Source of the DNA: Actinomycetes bacterium
GTDB taxonomy: Bacteria > Actinomycetota > Actinomycetes > Actinomycetales > Microbacteriaceae
Direction of reading: 5' to 3'
NCBI GenBank assembly: GCA_023451265.1
Contig: JAEYAG010000253.1
Coordinates: 1-6,948, forward strand
DNA: 6,948 bases
This document shows, in pieces, positions 1 to 6,251 of the stretch. Position 1 is the stretch's first letter. Every line of letters begins with the position of its first letter. Under the pieces are notes generated by a model. The model did not search any database and had not been told where the DNA came from. It saw only the letters and a program-made list of their open reading frames with translations. The translations under genes and the position numbers were made by a program.

Positions 1-308
1 GTCTCGGCGACATCGGCACCCACTTCGGCACCGCCCACCCGGAGTATGCCGGGGCGCACGCCGACGCGTTCCTGCGCCGGACGGCGGCGCTCGTCGCGGC
101 GGCCGGGTACCGGATCGGCAACGTGTCGGTGCAGGTGCAGGCGAACCGGCCCCGGTTCGCGGCGCGGCGCGCCGAGGCCGAGGCGGTGCTGTCGGCATCC
201 CTCGGCGCACCGGTCGCGGTCTCGGCGACGACGACGGACGGCCTCGGCTTCACCGGCGCCGGCGAGGGGGTCGCTGCGTTCGCGGTCGCCCTGGTCGTCC
301 CGCGCTGA
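1..308 (+). CDS. ispF: 2-C-methyl-D-erythritol 2,4-cyclodiphosphate synthase IspF, 3' part
   Basis: IspF is a cytosolic enzyme of the MEP isoprenoid pathway. It cyclises CDP-methylerythritol 2-phosphate to methylerythritol 2,4-cyclodiphosphate with release of CMP. The reading frame enters at base 3 and gives about 101 residues before TGA at 306-308; the family is about 155-160 residues, so roughly the first third, with the zinc ligands near the N-terminus, lies outside the window. Visible family motifs are LGDIGTHF at the left edge, GNVSVQVQANRP in the middle, and TTTDGLGFTGAGEG near the end. Asp (237-239) stands where E. coli has metal ligand Glu135; as I recall, actinobacterial IspF proteins commonly have Asp here, so this is not a defect. 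Whether the gene is a separate ispF or the C-terminal half of an IspDF fusion cannot be decided from this window. Confidence 0.93.
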   Translation, partial: LGDIGTHFGTAHPEYAGAHADAFLRRTAALVAAAGYRIGNVSVQVQANRPRFAARRAEAEAVLSASLGAPVAVSATTTDGLGFTGAGEGVAAFAVALVVPR

Positions 309-316
309 GCCGCGCC

Positions 317-333
317 GCCGTCGCCCGGACGGT
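317..333. terminator. short hairpin between convergent ispF and the acetyltransferase gene
   Basis: The 24-base gap between the two converging stop codons holds CCGTC, a 5-base loop GCCCG, and GACGG (318-322 with 328-332), with one possible G-U pair outside. It is placed where a bidirectional terminator would be expected. The stem is only 5 bp and there is no T-run on either strand, so it is a weak candidate. Confidence 0.3.
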
Positions 334-797
334 CAGAGCGCGCGCGTCATGAAGGTCGAGAACGGATCGAGCGTGTAGCCCTCGAACGGCCCGCACGTGA
401 CGAAACCCTCCGATGCGTAGAGGTGACGCGCCGCCGCGAACTCCGGCGTCGTTCCGGTCTCGAGCCACAGGCTCGTCATGCCCTCTGCCGCCGCGTGGGT
501 CATGATGTGTCGCAGGATGCCGCGGCCCACCCCGCGACCGAGAAACCGCTCGGCGGTGCGCATCGACTTCAGTTCGCCCCGCTGCGCGTCGAGGCGCTGG
601 AGCGCGCCGATGCCGGCGATCTCCTCTCCCGACCATGCCGACCAGAAGGTGACCGCGGGGCTTCGCAGGGCGTCGAGGTCGAGGGCGTGCACGCACTCGG
701 CGGGGGAGGCGGCGTGCATGCCCGCGAGGTGCGCGGCGATGAGCCGGCGCGGCGGCTCGGTCTCGAGGTCGTCGATGTGAATGAGGAAGCCGGTCAT
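333..797 (-). CDS. GNAT family N-acetyltransferase
   Basis: A 154-residue protein, full length for a single-domain GCN5-related acetyltransferase, which transfers acetyl from acetyl-CoA to an amine. The acetyl-CoA pyrophosphate-binding motif is RFLGRG (residues 84-89, R/QxxGxG/A), preceded by the strand ELKSMR and followed by a long helix. The C-terminal part has LYASEGFVTCGPF (127-138) and ends FMTRAL. The N-terminal VHALDLDALRSP and ELKSMRT motifs resemble the YsnE-like subgroup of Bacillus and actinobacteria, whose substrate is not established here. The ATG at 797-795 begins 18 bases after the upstream transporter stop; only a weak GGGA lies just before it, so translation may be coupled. 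An in-frame TGA (the transporter stop) blocks a longer start. Family is sure; substrate unknown. Confidence 0.9.
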   Translation of the reverse strand: MTGFLIHIDDLETEPPRRLIAAHLAGMHAASPAECVHALDLDALRSPAVTFWSAWSGEEIAGIGALQRLDAQRGELKSMRTAERFLGRGVGRGILRHIMTHAAAEGMTSLWLETGTTPEFAAARHLYASEGFVTCGPFEGYTLDPFSTFMTRAL

Positions 798-815
798 CGT
801 CCCAGTGTGGGCCCG

Positions 816-1739
816 TCAGGCTTCGACGGCAAACGGACCGGGGTCGCGCGGCGCGCGGGAGCCGAGCGCGAGCAGCGCGAGCCCGGCGGCGAGGACGACG
901 AGCCCGGCGACGGCGAGCGGCGAGAGGCGTTCGCCGAGCATCACGACCCCGAGGATGCTGGCCGTCAGCGGTTCGGCGAGGGTGAGGGTGGCCGCCGTCG
1001 CCGCCGTGAGGCCGCTGAGACCCCACGTGAACAGGACGTAGGCGACGCCGATCGTGGCGAGCCCGAGCCACAGCGCCATCGCGATTCCCCGCGGCTCGGC
1101 GAGCCACCCGACGTCGACGAACGGCAGCGCGCAGGCGAAGATCGCCGCCGCGCAGGCGCCCATGGCTCCGACGACCGTGAACGGGTCCCACCCGGCGTCG
1201 AGCAGGCGCCGCTGCGCGTTGGCGATGACGGCGAAGGTGGCGCCGGCGCCGACCGAACCGACAAGCCCCATCGGATCGGTGCCGCCGCCCGTGCCCGCCT
1301 CGCCGCCCGCGCCCAGGAGCACGACCCCCACCGTCGCGAGCCCGGTCGCGAGCATCCAGGTGGCGGTCGGGCGGCGGCGGGTGAGCGCCCACTCCAGCAC
1401 CCCGGCGAGGATCGGCGCCGAGCCGAGCGCGACGACGGTGCCCACGGCGACGCCGTTGCGCGCCGTGCCGAGGAAGAACAGCGGCTGATACGCGGCGAGG
1501 CTCGCACCGGTGAGCACCATGAGGGCGAGCGGCCGGATGCCGAGGCGTGGTGAGTGCGGCTGGCTACGCCGGTGACGGGCCGCGAGGGTGAAGGCGATCG
1601 CCGCGAGCACCGTGCCGCCGATCACCATCCGCATGACGCCGACCGACAGCGGGGTCGTGCCCTCCGGCCCGAGCGCCTGCGATGTGCCGGTCGTGCCGAA
1701 CAGCAGGGCGGCGGCGAGCACGGCGAGGACGGACAGCAC
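816..1739 (-). CDS. EamA/DMT-family transporter
   Basis: A 307-residue integral membrane protein of the drug/metabolite transporter superfamily, with two tandem EamA repeats (about residues 1-145 and 155-293) and about ten hydrophobic segments. The N-terminal LLFGTTGTSQALGP and the second-repeat stretch TLTLAEPLTASILGVVMLGE (251-270) are characteristic of the family; an equivalent first-repeat stretch is VALGSAPILAGVLEW (103-117). Members usually export amino acids or small metabolites; no residue seen here fixes the substrate. The GTG at 1739-1737 is the only plausible start, because an in-frame TAG lies four codons upstream (1751-1749). There is no good ribosome binding site, which fits a leaderless transcript. 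It is the first gene of a probable two-gene unit with the GNAT acetyltransferase, and is transcribed divergently from cysS. A detoxification or efflux role for the pair is a guess. Confidence 0.9.
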   Translation of the reverse strand: MLSVLAVLAAALLFGTTGTSQALGPEGTTPLSVGVMRMVIGGTVLAAIAFTLAARHRRSQPHSPRLGIRPLALMVLTGASLAAYQPLFFLGTARNGVAVGTVVALGSAPILAGVLEWALTRRRPTATWMLATGLATVGVVLLGAGGEAGTGGGTDPMGLVGSVGAGATFAVIANAQRRLLDAGWDPFTVVGAMGACAAAIFACALPFVDVGWLAEPRGIAMALWLGLATIGVAYVLFTWGLSGLTAATAATLTLAEPLTASILGVVMLGERLSPLAVAGLVVLAAGLALLALGSRAPRDPGPFAVEA

Positions 1740-1751
1740 GTTACAGTTCTA
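1740..1751 (-). promoter_or_regulatory. candidate leaderless promoter (-10 element) of the EamA transporter gene
   Basis: On the minus strand TAGAAC (1751-1746) is followed by six bases and then the GTG start. This spacing places the transcription start at or next to the start codon, as in leaderless actinobacterial messages. No Shine-Dalgarno-like sequence is seen between. The hexamer matches TANNNT at the first two bases but ends in C, and no clear -35 box is visible. Confidence 0.4.
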
Positions 1752-1781
1752 CCGCCTACGGTCCGCGATACCGTGCGCCGG

Positions 1782-1793
1782 TAGGCTGGTGCG
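1782..1793 (+). promoter_or_regulatory. candidate leaderless promoter (-10 element) of cysS
   Basis: TAGGCT (1782-1787) matches the actinobacterial TANNNT -10 consensus and is followed by six bases, then the cysS GTG at 1794. That geometry puts the first transcribed base at the start codon. The region lacks a Shine-Dalgarno sequence, and the TAG of the hexamer is an in-frame stop for cysS, so the GTG cannot be moved far upstream. No convincing -35 box is seen. Confidence 0.55.
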
Positions 1794-3197
1794 GTGACGG
1801 TCCGGCTCTACGACACCCAGGCTCAGGCGTTGCGCGACTTCACGCCGCGTGAGGCCGGTCACGTGACTATGTACGTCTGCGGTCCGACGGTGCAGTCCGG
1901 CCCCGGCATCCATCACCTGCGTGCGGCGCTCGCGTTCGACCTGCTGCGGCGGTGGCTGACGCGCCGGTTCGGTCGCGTCACGCTCATCCGCAACGTCACC
2001 GACATCGATGACAAGGTGCTGCTGAACGCGACCGCCGGAGAGCCGTGGTGGGCGCTGGCCTACCGCATGGAGCAGGAGTTCAGCCGGGCGTATGCCGCGA
2101 TCGGCATTCTGCCGCCGACCTACGAGCCGCGGGCGACGGCGTCGATCCCACAGATGCAGGAGCTCATCGAGCGGCTCATCCAGGCCGGGCACGCCTACGC
2201 CGCGGCCGGCGACGTCTACTTCGACGTCCGCTCGTGGCCCGCGTACGGCTCCCTGACCCACCAGGCGGTCGACGATCTCGCCTCGGCCGAGGACGCCGAC
2301 GGCCGGGGCAAGCGCGACCCGCGCGACTTCGCGCTGTGGAAGGGCGCGAAGGAGGACGAGCCGGCGGATGCCGTGTGGTCCTCGCCCTGGGGACCGGGCC
2401 GCCCCGGGTGGCACATCGAATGCTCCGCGATGAGCCGGCGCTACCTCGGACCGGAGTTCGACATCCACGGCGGCGGCATCGACCTGCGGTTCCCGCACCA
2501 CGAGAACGAGCTCGCGCAGTCCACCGCGGCGGGCGACGCGTTCGCCCGGTACTGGGTGCACAACGGTCTCGTCACCGTCGGCGACCAGAAGATGTCGAAG
2601 TCGCTCGGCAACCACCTGCTCGCCGCCGACGTGCTGGCCGAGCGCGACCCGCTGACGGTCCGCTACGCCCTCGGCGCCGCGCACTACCGCTCGACGCTCG
2701 ATCTCACCCCGGCATCCTTCGACGAGGCCGACGCCGCCCTCGGCCGCATCCGCACCTTCCAGCAGCGCGCCGCGCGGGTGCTCGGCACGCGGGACCCGCT
2801 CGTGGCCGCCGACCTGCCCGAGGCGTTCGCGGCGGCCCTCGACGACGACCTCGGCGTGCCGCAGGCGCTCGCCGTCGTCCACGAGACCGTGCGCGCCGGC
2901 AACGCCGCGCTCGACGCGGGCGAGAGGGATGCCGCCGCGCGCGCCCTCGTCGAGGTCGGACGCATGACCGGCATCCTCGGGATGAACCCCGCCGACCCGC
3001 AGTGGAGCGGCGCCGGCGACGACGCGCAGGCCGGAGCGCTCGACGCGCTCGTGCAGGCGATGATCGCCCAGCGCGCCGATGCGCGCGCGAACAAAGACTG
3101 GGCGGCAGCCGACCGCATCCGCGACGCGATCGCGGCGGCCGGTGTCGTCCTCGAAGACGGTCCCGACGGGACCCATTGGAGCGTGAGCAATGGCTAA
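1794..3197 (+). CDS. cysS: cysteine--tRNA ligase CysS with altered HIGH motif
   Basis: CysS is a cytosolic class I enzyme that activates cysteine with ATP and charges tRNA-Cys. At 467 residues it is full length. The four zinc/cysteine-binding ligands C29, C210, H235 and E239 match E. coli C28, C209, H234 and E238 with a constant offset of one. RNVTDIDDK (66-74), GRPGWHIECSAM (202-213) and KMSKS (266-270) are intact, and the C-terminal anticodon-binding region ends with VLEDGPDGTHW. The odd point is the signature at residues 38-41: it reads Gly-Ile-His-His instead of His-Ile-Gly-His. The mycothiol ligase MshC is excluded by the length and by the presence of the CysS C-terminal domain. The start is GTG, without a ribosome binding site but with a leaderless -10 element upstream. 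The gene overlaps rlmB by 8 bases, so the two are probably co-transcribed and translationally coupled. Confidence 0.96.
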   Translation: MTVRLYDTQAQALRDFTPREAGHVTMYVCGPTVQSGPGIHHLRAALAFDLLRRWLTRRFGRVTLIRNVTDIDDKVLLNATAGEPWWALAYRMEQEFSRAYAAIGILPPTYEPRATASIPQMQELIERLIQAGHAYAAAGDVYFDVRSWPAYGSLTHQAVDDLASAEDADGRGKRDPRDFALWKGAKEDEPADAVWSSPWGPGRPGWHIECSAMSRRYLGPEFDIHGGGIDLRFPHHENELAQSTAAGDAFARYWVHNGLVTVGDQKMSKSLGNHLLAADVLAERDPLTVRYALGAAHYRSTLDLTPASFDEADAALGRIRTFQQRAARVLGTRDPLVAADLPEAFAAALDDDLGVPQALAVVHETVRAGNAALDAGERDAAARALVEVGRMTGILGMNPADPQWSGAGDDAQAGALDALVQAMIAQRADARANKDWAAADRIRDAIAAAGVVLEDGPDGTHWSVSNG

Positions 3198-4182
3198 ACC
3201 GGGCAACCCGTCCGCGGGCAAGGGTAAGAAGAAGGGCCCACTCAAGGGCACCGGCGGCCACGGGCGCAAGGCGCTGGAAGGCAAGGGCCCCACGCCGAAG
3301 GCCGAAGACCGCAGCTGGCACGTCGCAGGCAAGCGCAAGGCCGCCGCCGAGCGGTACGCCGCGGCCGGCGGCAAGGGGCGACCGGGGCAGAAGCCCGGTC
3401 CGTCGCGCGCGCCCAAGGCGAAAGCCGGCGACGACACCGAGAACGTCACCGGGCGCAACTCGGTGCTCGAGGCGCTGCGCGCGAAAATCCCCGCCACCGC
3501 CTTCTACATCGCGCAGCGCGTCGAGATGGACGACCGCGTCAAGGAGATGCTCTCCATCGCGACGCACCGCGGCATCCCCGTCATGGAGGTGACCCGTCCG
3601 GAGCTCGACCGCATGGCCGGCTTCGACGGCGTGCACCAGGGCGTCGCGCTCAAGGTGCCGCCGTACGCCTACGCGCACCCGCAGGACATGCTCGAGGAGA
3701 TCACCGCGAAGGGGCGGCTGCCGCTGCTGGTGGCCCTCGACGGCGTCACCGACCCGCGCAATCTCGGCGCGATCATCCGCTCCACGGCGGCCTTCGGCGG
3801 TCAGGGGATCATCATCCCGCAGCGCCGCTCGGCCGGCGTGAACTCCGCGGCGTGGAAGACGAGTGCGGGCGCGGCCGCCCGCATCCCGGTGGCGATGGCA
3901 GCGAACCTCACGACGACGCTCAAGGAGTTCAAGAAGCAGGGCGTGTTCGTGCTCGGCCTCGACGGTGGCGGCGACGTGTCGCTTCCCCAGTTGGAGCTGG
4001 CCGACCGTCCCGTCGTCATCGTCGTCGGCTCGGAGGGCAAGGGCCTGTCGCGCCTCGTGACCGAGACGTGCGATCAGATCGTGTCGATCCCGATCTCGGC
4101 GGCGACGGAGTCGCTGAACGCCGGCATCGCGGCATCCGTCGCGCTGTATCAGGTCGCGACGATCCGCGCCGCGTCGGAGTGA
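3190..4182 (+). CDS. rlmB: 23S rRNA (guanosine-2'-O)-methyltransferase RlmB (TrmH/SpoU family)
   Basis: RlmB uses S-adenosylmethionine to methylate the ribose of a conserved guanosine (G2251 in E. coli numbering) in 23S rRNA. Family features in order: a substrate-binding domain starting VTGRNSVLEALRA (86-98) with GVHQGVALKVPPY (147-159); SpoU motif 1 at DPRNLGAIIRS (188-198, Asn191 and Arg197); motif 2 at VVGSEGKGLSRLV (278-290, Glu282); and motif 3 at IPISAATESLNAGIAAS (300-316). The TrmH knot is therefore complete. At 330 residues it is longer than the 243-residue E. coli protein because of an N-terminal extension of about 84 residues rich in Lys, Gly, Arg and Ala, probably disordered and RNA-binding. 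The ATG lies inside the end of cysS, with GGAG (3178-3181) 8 bases upstream. Assignment to RlmB rather than another SpoU enzyme rests on the substrate-binding domain and the cysS neighbour. Confidence 0.93.
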   Translation: MAKPGNPSAGKGKKKGPLKGTGGHGRKALEGKGPTPKAEDRSWHVAGKRKAAAERYAAAGGKGRPGQKPGPSRAPKAKAGDDTENVTGRNSVLEALRAKIPATAFYIAQRVEMDDRVKEMLSIATHRGIPVMEVTRPELDRMAGFDGVHQGVALKVPPYAYAHPQDMLEEITAKGRLPLLVALDGVTDPRNLGAIIRSTAAFGGQGIIIPQRRSAGVNSAAWKTSAGAAARIPVAMAANLTTTLKEFKKQGVFVLGLDGGGDVSLPQLELADRPVVIVVGSEGKGLSRLVTETCDQIVSIPISAATESLNAGIAASVALYQVATIRAASE

Positions 4183-4240
4183 GGGAATAGCGCGGGCGGC
4201 GGCGACGCTGGACCGAGCGAAACCTACGGAAGGAACCCTC

Positions 4241-4879
4241 ATGGCCCTCATCGCCGTCCTGGGCGGAACCGGTTACGCCGGCCGTCACATCGTCTCCGAA
4301 GCCGTCACGCGCGGTCACAACGTGCTCGCCGTCTCCCGCTCGGTCGCCGCCGATCGTGTCGAGGGCGCCACCTACGTGGAGGGCACGCTGCTGGATGTGC
4401 CGGGCCTCGTGGCACAGCTGGAGGGTGTCGACGTCGTGGTCAGTGCGATCTCCCCGCGCGGCGAGATGGCCGGTCAGGTGCGCCCGAACCTGGAGGCGCT
4501 GAACGCGGTGCTCCCCGAGAGCGTGCGCCTGGGCGTCATCGGCGGCGCCGGTGGCAGCCTCGTCGCACCAGGCGGCCCGCGCGTGATCGACGCCGGATTC
4601 CCGGAGGAGTTCAAGGACGAGGCGCTGGAGATGATCGGCGTGCTCGACGACCTGCAGGCCGAGGATCAGGGTCGTGACTGGTTCTTCGTGCACCCGGCCG
4701 GCGGATTCGGCGCGTTCAACCCGGGTGAGCGCACCGGGACCTACCGCGACGGCGGTGACGTCATCGTGACGGATGCCGAAGGTGAGTCCTTCATCTCGGG
4801 AGCCGACTTCGCGATCGCCGTGCTCGACGAGATCGAGAGCCCGAAGCACTCCCGCGAGCGCTTCACCGTCGGCTACTAG
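4241..4879 (+). CDS. NAD(P)-binding Rossmann-fold protein (NAD(P)H-binding/NmrA-like, atypical SDR)
   Basis: A 212-residue single-domain protein of the atypical short-chain dehydrogenase type (NAD(P)H-binding, YwnB-like). The dinucleotide-binding loop is GGTGYAG (residues 8-14) after the strand ALIAVL. Arg33 in VSRS at the end of the second strand suggests NADP(H) preference. DVVVSAISPRG (64-74) and LGVIGGAGGSL (97-107) are the next core strands, and HPAGGFGAFNPGERTGTY (151-168) is typical of this subgroup. I see no YxxxK catalytic pair, as is usual for the group; it may be a reductase or a redox sensor, and the substrate is unknown. The start is well supported by GGAAGGA (4228-4234) six bases before the ATG. 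It follows rlmB after 58 bases in which I see no clear terminator or promoter. Its TAG stop overlaps the stop of the convergent DUF4032 gene. Confidence 0.87.
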   Translation: MALIAVLGGTGYAGRHIVSEAVTRGHNVLAVSRSVAADRVEGATYVEGTLLDVPGLVAQLEGVDVVVSAISPRGEMAGQVRPNLEALNAVLPESVRLGVIGGAGGSLVAPGGPRVIDAGFPEEFKDEALEMIGVLDDLQAEDQGRDWFFVHPAGGFGAFNPGERTGTYRDGGDVIVTDAEGESFISGADFAIAVLDEIESPKHSRERFTVGY

Positions 4880-6186
4880 ACGAGGTCCCGCCAGTCCACG
4901 GCATCCTCGTCATCGTCGTCGAGGGTGCCGATGGCGGCGGTGACGACCGGCAGCGCCGTCGTCTCGGTGGGGGGACCCATCACGGTCGCCTCGTCGCGGC
5001 GGTGACGCAGCACGTCGTCGATGTACGAGGAGAGCACCTCGGCGATCGGCACCGACCGCCCGCGCTCCTGCGACATGTACCAGCGGTGCTCGAGCACCTG
5101 GTGGAACACCTCGGCGGGCTCAAGCTTGCTGCGCAGATCCCACGGGATCGCCTTCACGACGGGCTCGAACACACGTGTGAGCCACTCGTGGGCGACCATC
5201 TCCTCGTCTGAGCCGAGACGCGAGACGCGCGCCTTGAACTCGTCCATGTCGTTGAGCAGGCGCCGGGCCTGGTTCTCCTCGACGTCGAGCCCGGTGAGCC
5301 GCAGCAGCCGCCGCTGGTGGTGTCCGGCATCCACGACCTTCGGCTGGATCGACACCCGCGTGCCGTCCGAGGTCGTGTCGATCGACATCTCGTCGATGTC
5401 GAAACCGAGGTCGTTGAGGCGCTGCACGCGCTCGGTGATGTGCCACGCCTCGTTCGCGGCGAACGTCTCCTGATCCGTCAGCGCGGCCCACAGCGCGTGG
5501 TACGAGCCGACGATGCCGTCCGCGATCGCGACGGCGTCCACTCCGCCCTCGAGACGCCCACCCGCCTCGAGGTCCATGATCTCGCCCGCGATGTTCGTGC
5601 GCGCGACGTCGAGGTCGTGCTCGCGCTGCCCGCGGGTGAGGCCGCCTTCATGGAGCTCGCCGGTCTCGGCGTCGACGAGGTACGCCGCGAACGCCCCGGC
5701 ATCCCGCCGGAACAGCGTGTTCGACAGCGACACGTCACCCCAGAAGAACCCGACGGTGTGCAGTCGGACGAGAAGCGCCGCCAACGCGTCGACGAGGCGT
5801 CCCGCGGTGTCGGGGCGCAGAACCTGCGTGAACAGGGCGCGGTAGGGCAGGGAGAACTTCAAGTGCGCCGTGACGAGCGCGGCCGGCAGCGGATCGCCCT
5901 TCGGAGTGCGGCGGCCGTCGATCACGGCGACGCGCTCGACGCACGGGACGTCGAGGCGCGCGAGCATTCCGAGCATCTCGTACTCGCGGCGCGCCATCTC
6001 ACCGGTCGTCTCCTTGACGGCGACGACGCGGCCCGACAGGTTCGCGAACCGCACGAGGTGGCGCGAGAGCCCCTTCGGCAGTGACACGATGTAATCGCTG
6101 CTCCACTCGTCGAGCGGAGTCGCCCAGGGTAAGGCCAGCAGGCCCGCGTCGATGCTGCTGGCGGTGATGCTGAGCGAGTCGGCCAC
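4876..6186 (-). CDS. DUF4032 domain-containing protein with kinase-like N-terminal half
   Basis: A 436-residue cytosolic protein with no signal peptide or membrane segment. The N-terminal half has the plan of a protein-kinase-like/aminoglycoside phosphotransferase fold: RVVAVKE with Lys58 as candidate ATP-binding lysine, REYEML (67-72) as candidate helix C, LHTVGFFWGDVSLSNTLFR (142-160) as catalytic loop with Asp151 and Asn156, and LVDAETG (170-176) with Asp172 in the DFG-like place. The C-terminal half (about 225-400) is the uncharacterised DUF4032 region, rich in charged helices. The tail has an acidic run (423-428) before DWRDLV. I chose GTG at 6186-6184 because GGGAG lies six bases upstream and homology-like sequence begins there; the frame stays open farther upstream but that part is low-complexity Arg/Ser/Pro sequence out of frame with the ATPase gene. 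The substrate is unknown. It lies downstream of a sugar-transport ATPase gene on the same strand. Confidence 0.85.
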   Translation of the reverse strand: MADSLSITASSIDAGLLALPWATPLDEWSSDYIVSLPKGLSRHLVRFANLSGRVVAVKETTGEMARREYEMLGMLARLDVPCVERVAVIDGRRTPKGDPLPAALVTAHLKFSLPYRALFTQVLRPDTAGRLVDALAALLVRLHTVGFFWGDVSLSNTLFRRDAGAFAAYLVDAETGELHEGGLTRGQREHDLDVARTNIAGEIMDLEAGGRLEGGVDAVAIADGIVGSYHALWAALTDQETFAANEAWHITERVQRLNDLGFDIDEMSIDTTSDGTRVSIQPKVVDAGHHQRRLLRLTGLDVEENQARRLLNDMDEFKARVSRLGSDEEMVAHEWLTRVFEPVVKAIPWDLRSKLEPAEVFHQVLEHRWYMSQERGRSVPIAEVLSSYIDDVLRHRRDEATVMGPPTETTALPVVTAAIGTLDDDDEDAVDWRDLV

Positions 6187-6190
6187 GTGC

Positions 6191-6251
6191 GGCTCCCGAT
6201 GTCGTGCGGGTCGGATATGACGCGACGCGGGGGCCCCGGATATCGGGAGCC
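6191..6251 (-). repeat. 10-bp perfect inverted repeat covering the DUF4032 ribosome binding site
   Basis: GGCTCCCGAT (6191-6200) and ATCGGGAGCC (6242-6251) are exact reverse complements 41 bases apart. On minus-strand RNA the upstream arm (6251-6242) would pair with the arm holding GGGAG. The upstream arm overlaps the inner stem of the terminator-like hairpin at 6219-6265, so those two pairings exclude each other. A switch function is inferred, not shown. Confidence 0.5.
6193..6197 (-). promoter_or_regulatory. ribosome binding site of the DUF4032 gene
   Basis: GGGAG on the minus strand, six bases before the GTG at 6186. It decides the start codon of the DUF4032 gene. It lies inside one arm of a perfect 10-bp inverted repeat (6191-6200 with 6242-6251), so it could be occluded in messages that run in from the upstream ATPase gene. 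Confidence 0.7.

Noticed and set aside
234..242. Asp instead of Glu at the IspF metal-ligand position as an inactivating change.
   Set aside because: As I recall it, the Mycobacterium tuberculosis IspF also reads TTTDGLG here, so it is a normal actinobacterial form.
423..1553. Long plus-strand open frame opposite the acetyltransferase and transporter genes.
   Set aside because: The translation is Arg/Glu/Gly-rich without any recognisable domain, while the minus strand encodes two well-formed families.
1794..3197. The cysS-like gene as mshC (mycothiol cysteine ligase), which might tolerate a different signature.
   Set aside because: MshC proteins are shorter (about 410 residues) and lack the CysS C-terminal anticodon-binding part. 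This protein has that part and aligns with E. coli CysS to the end.
1749..3497. Long open frame on the minus strand opposite cysS and rlmB (582 codons).
   Set aside because: It is antisense to two clearly recognised genes, has a low-complexity Arg/Gly/Val composition and no family motif. Such shadows are expected where third positions are nearly all G or C.
4171..4208. GCGTCG/CGACGC inverted repeat after rlmB as a terminator.
   Set aside because: Only 6 bp with a 26-base loop in GC-rich sequence, which is expected by chance.
4879..4911. Inverted repeat GACGAGG/CCTCGTC as a terminator between the convergent genes.
   Set aside because: The 7-bp stem spans a 19-base loop, lies in DUF4032 coding sequence and has no T-run. 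Not enough to call a terminator.
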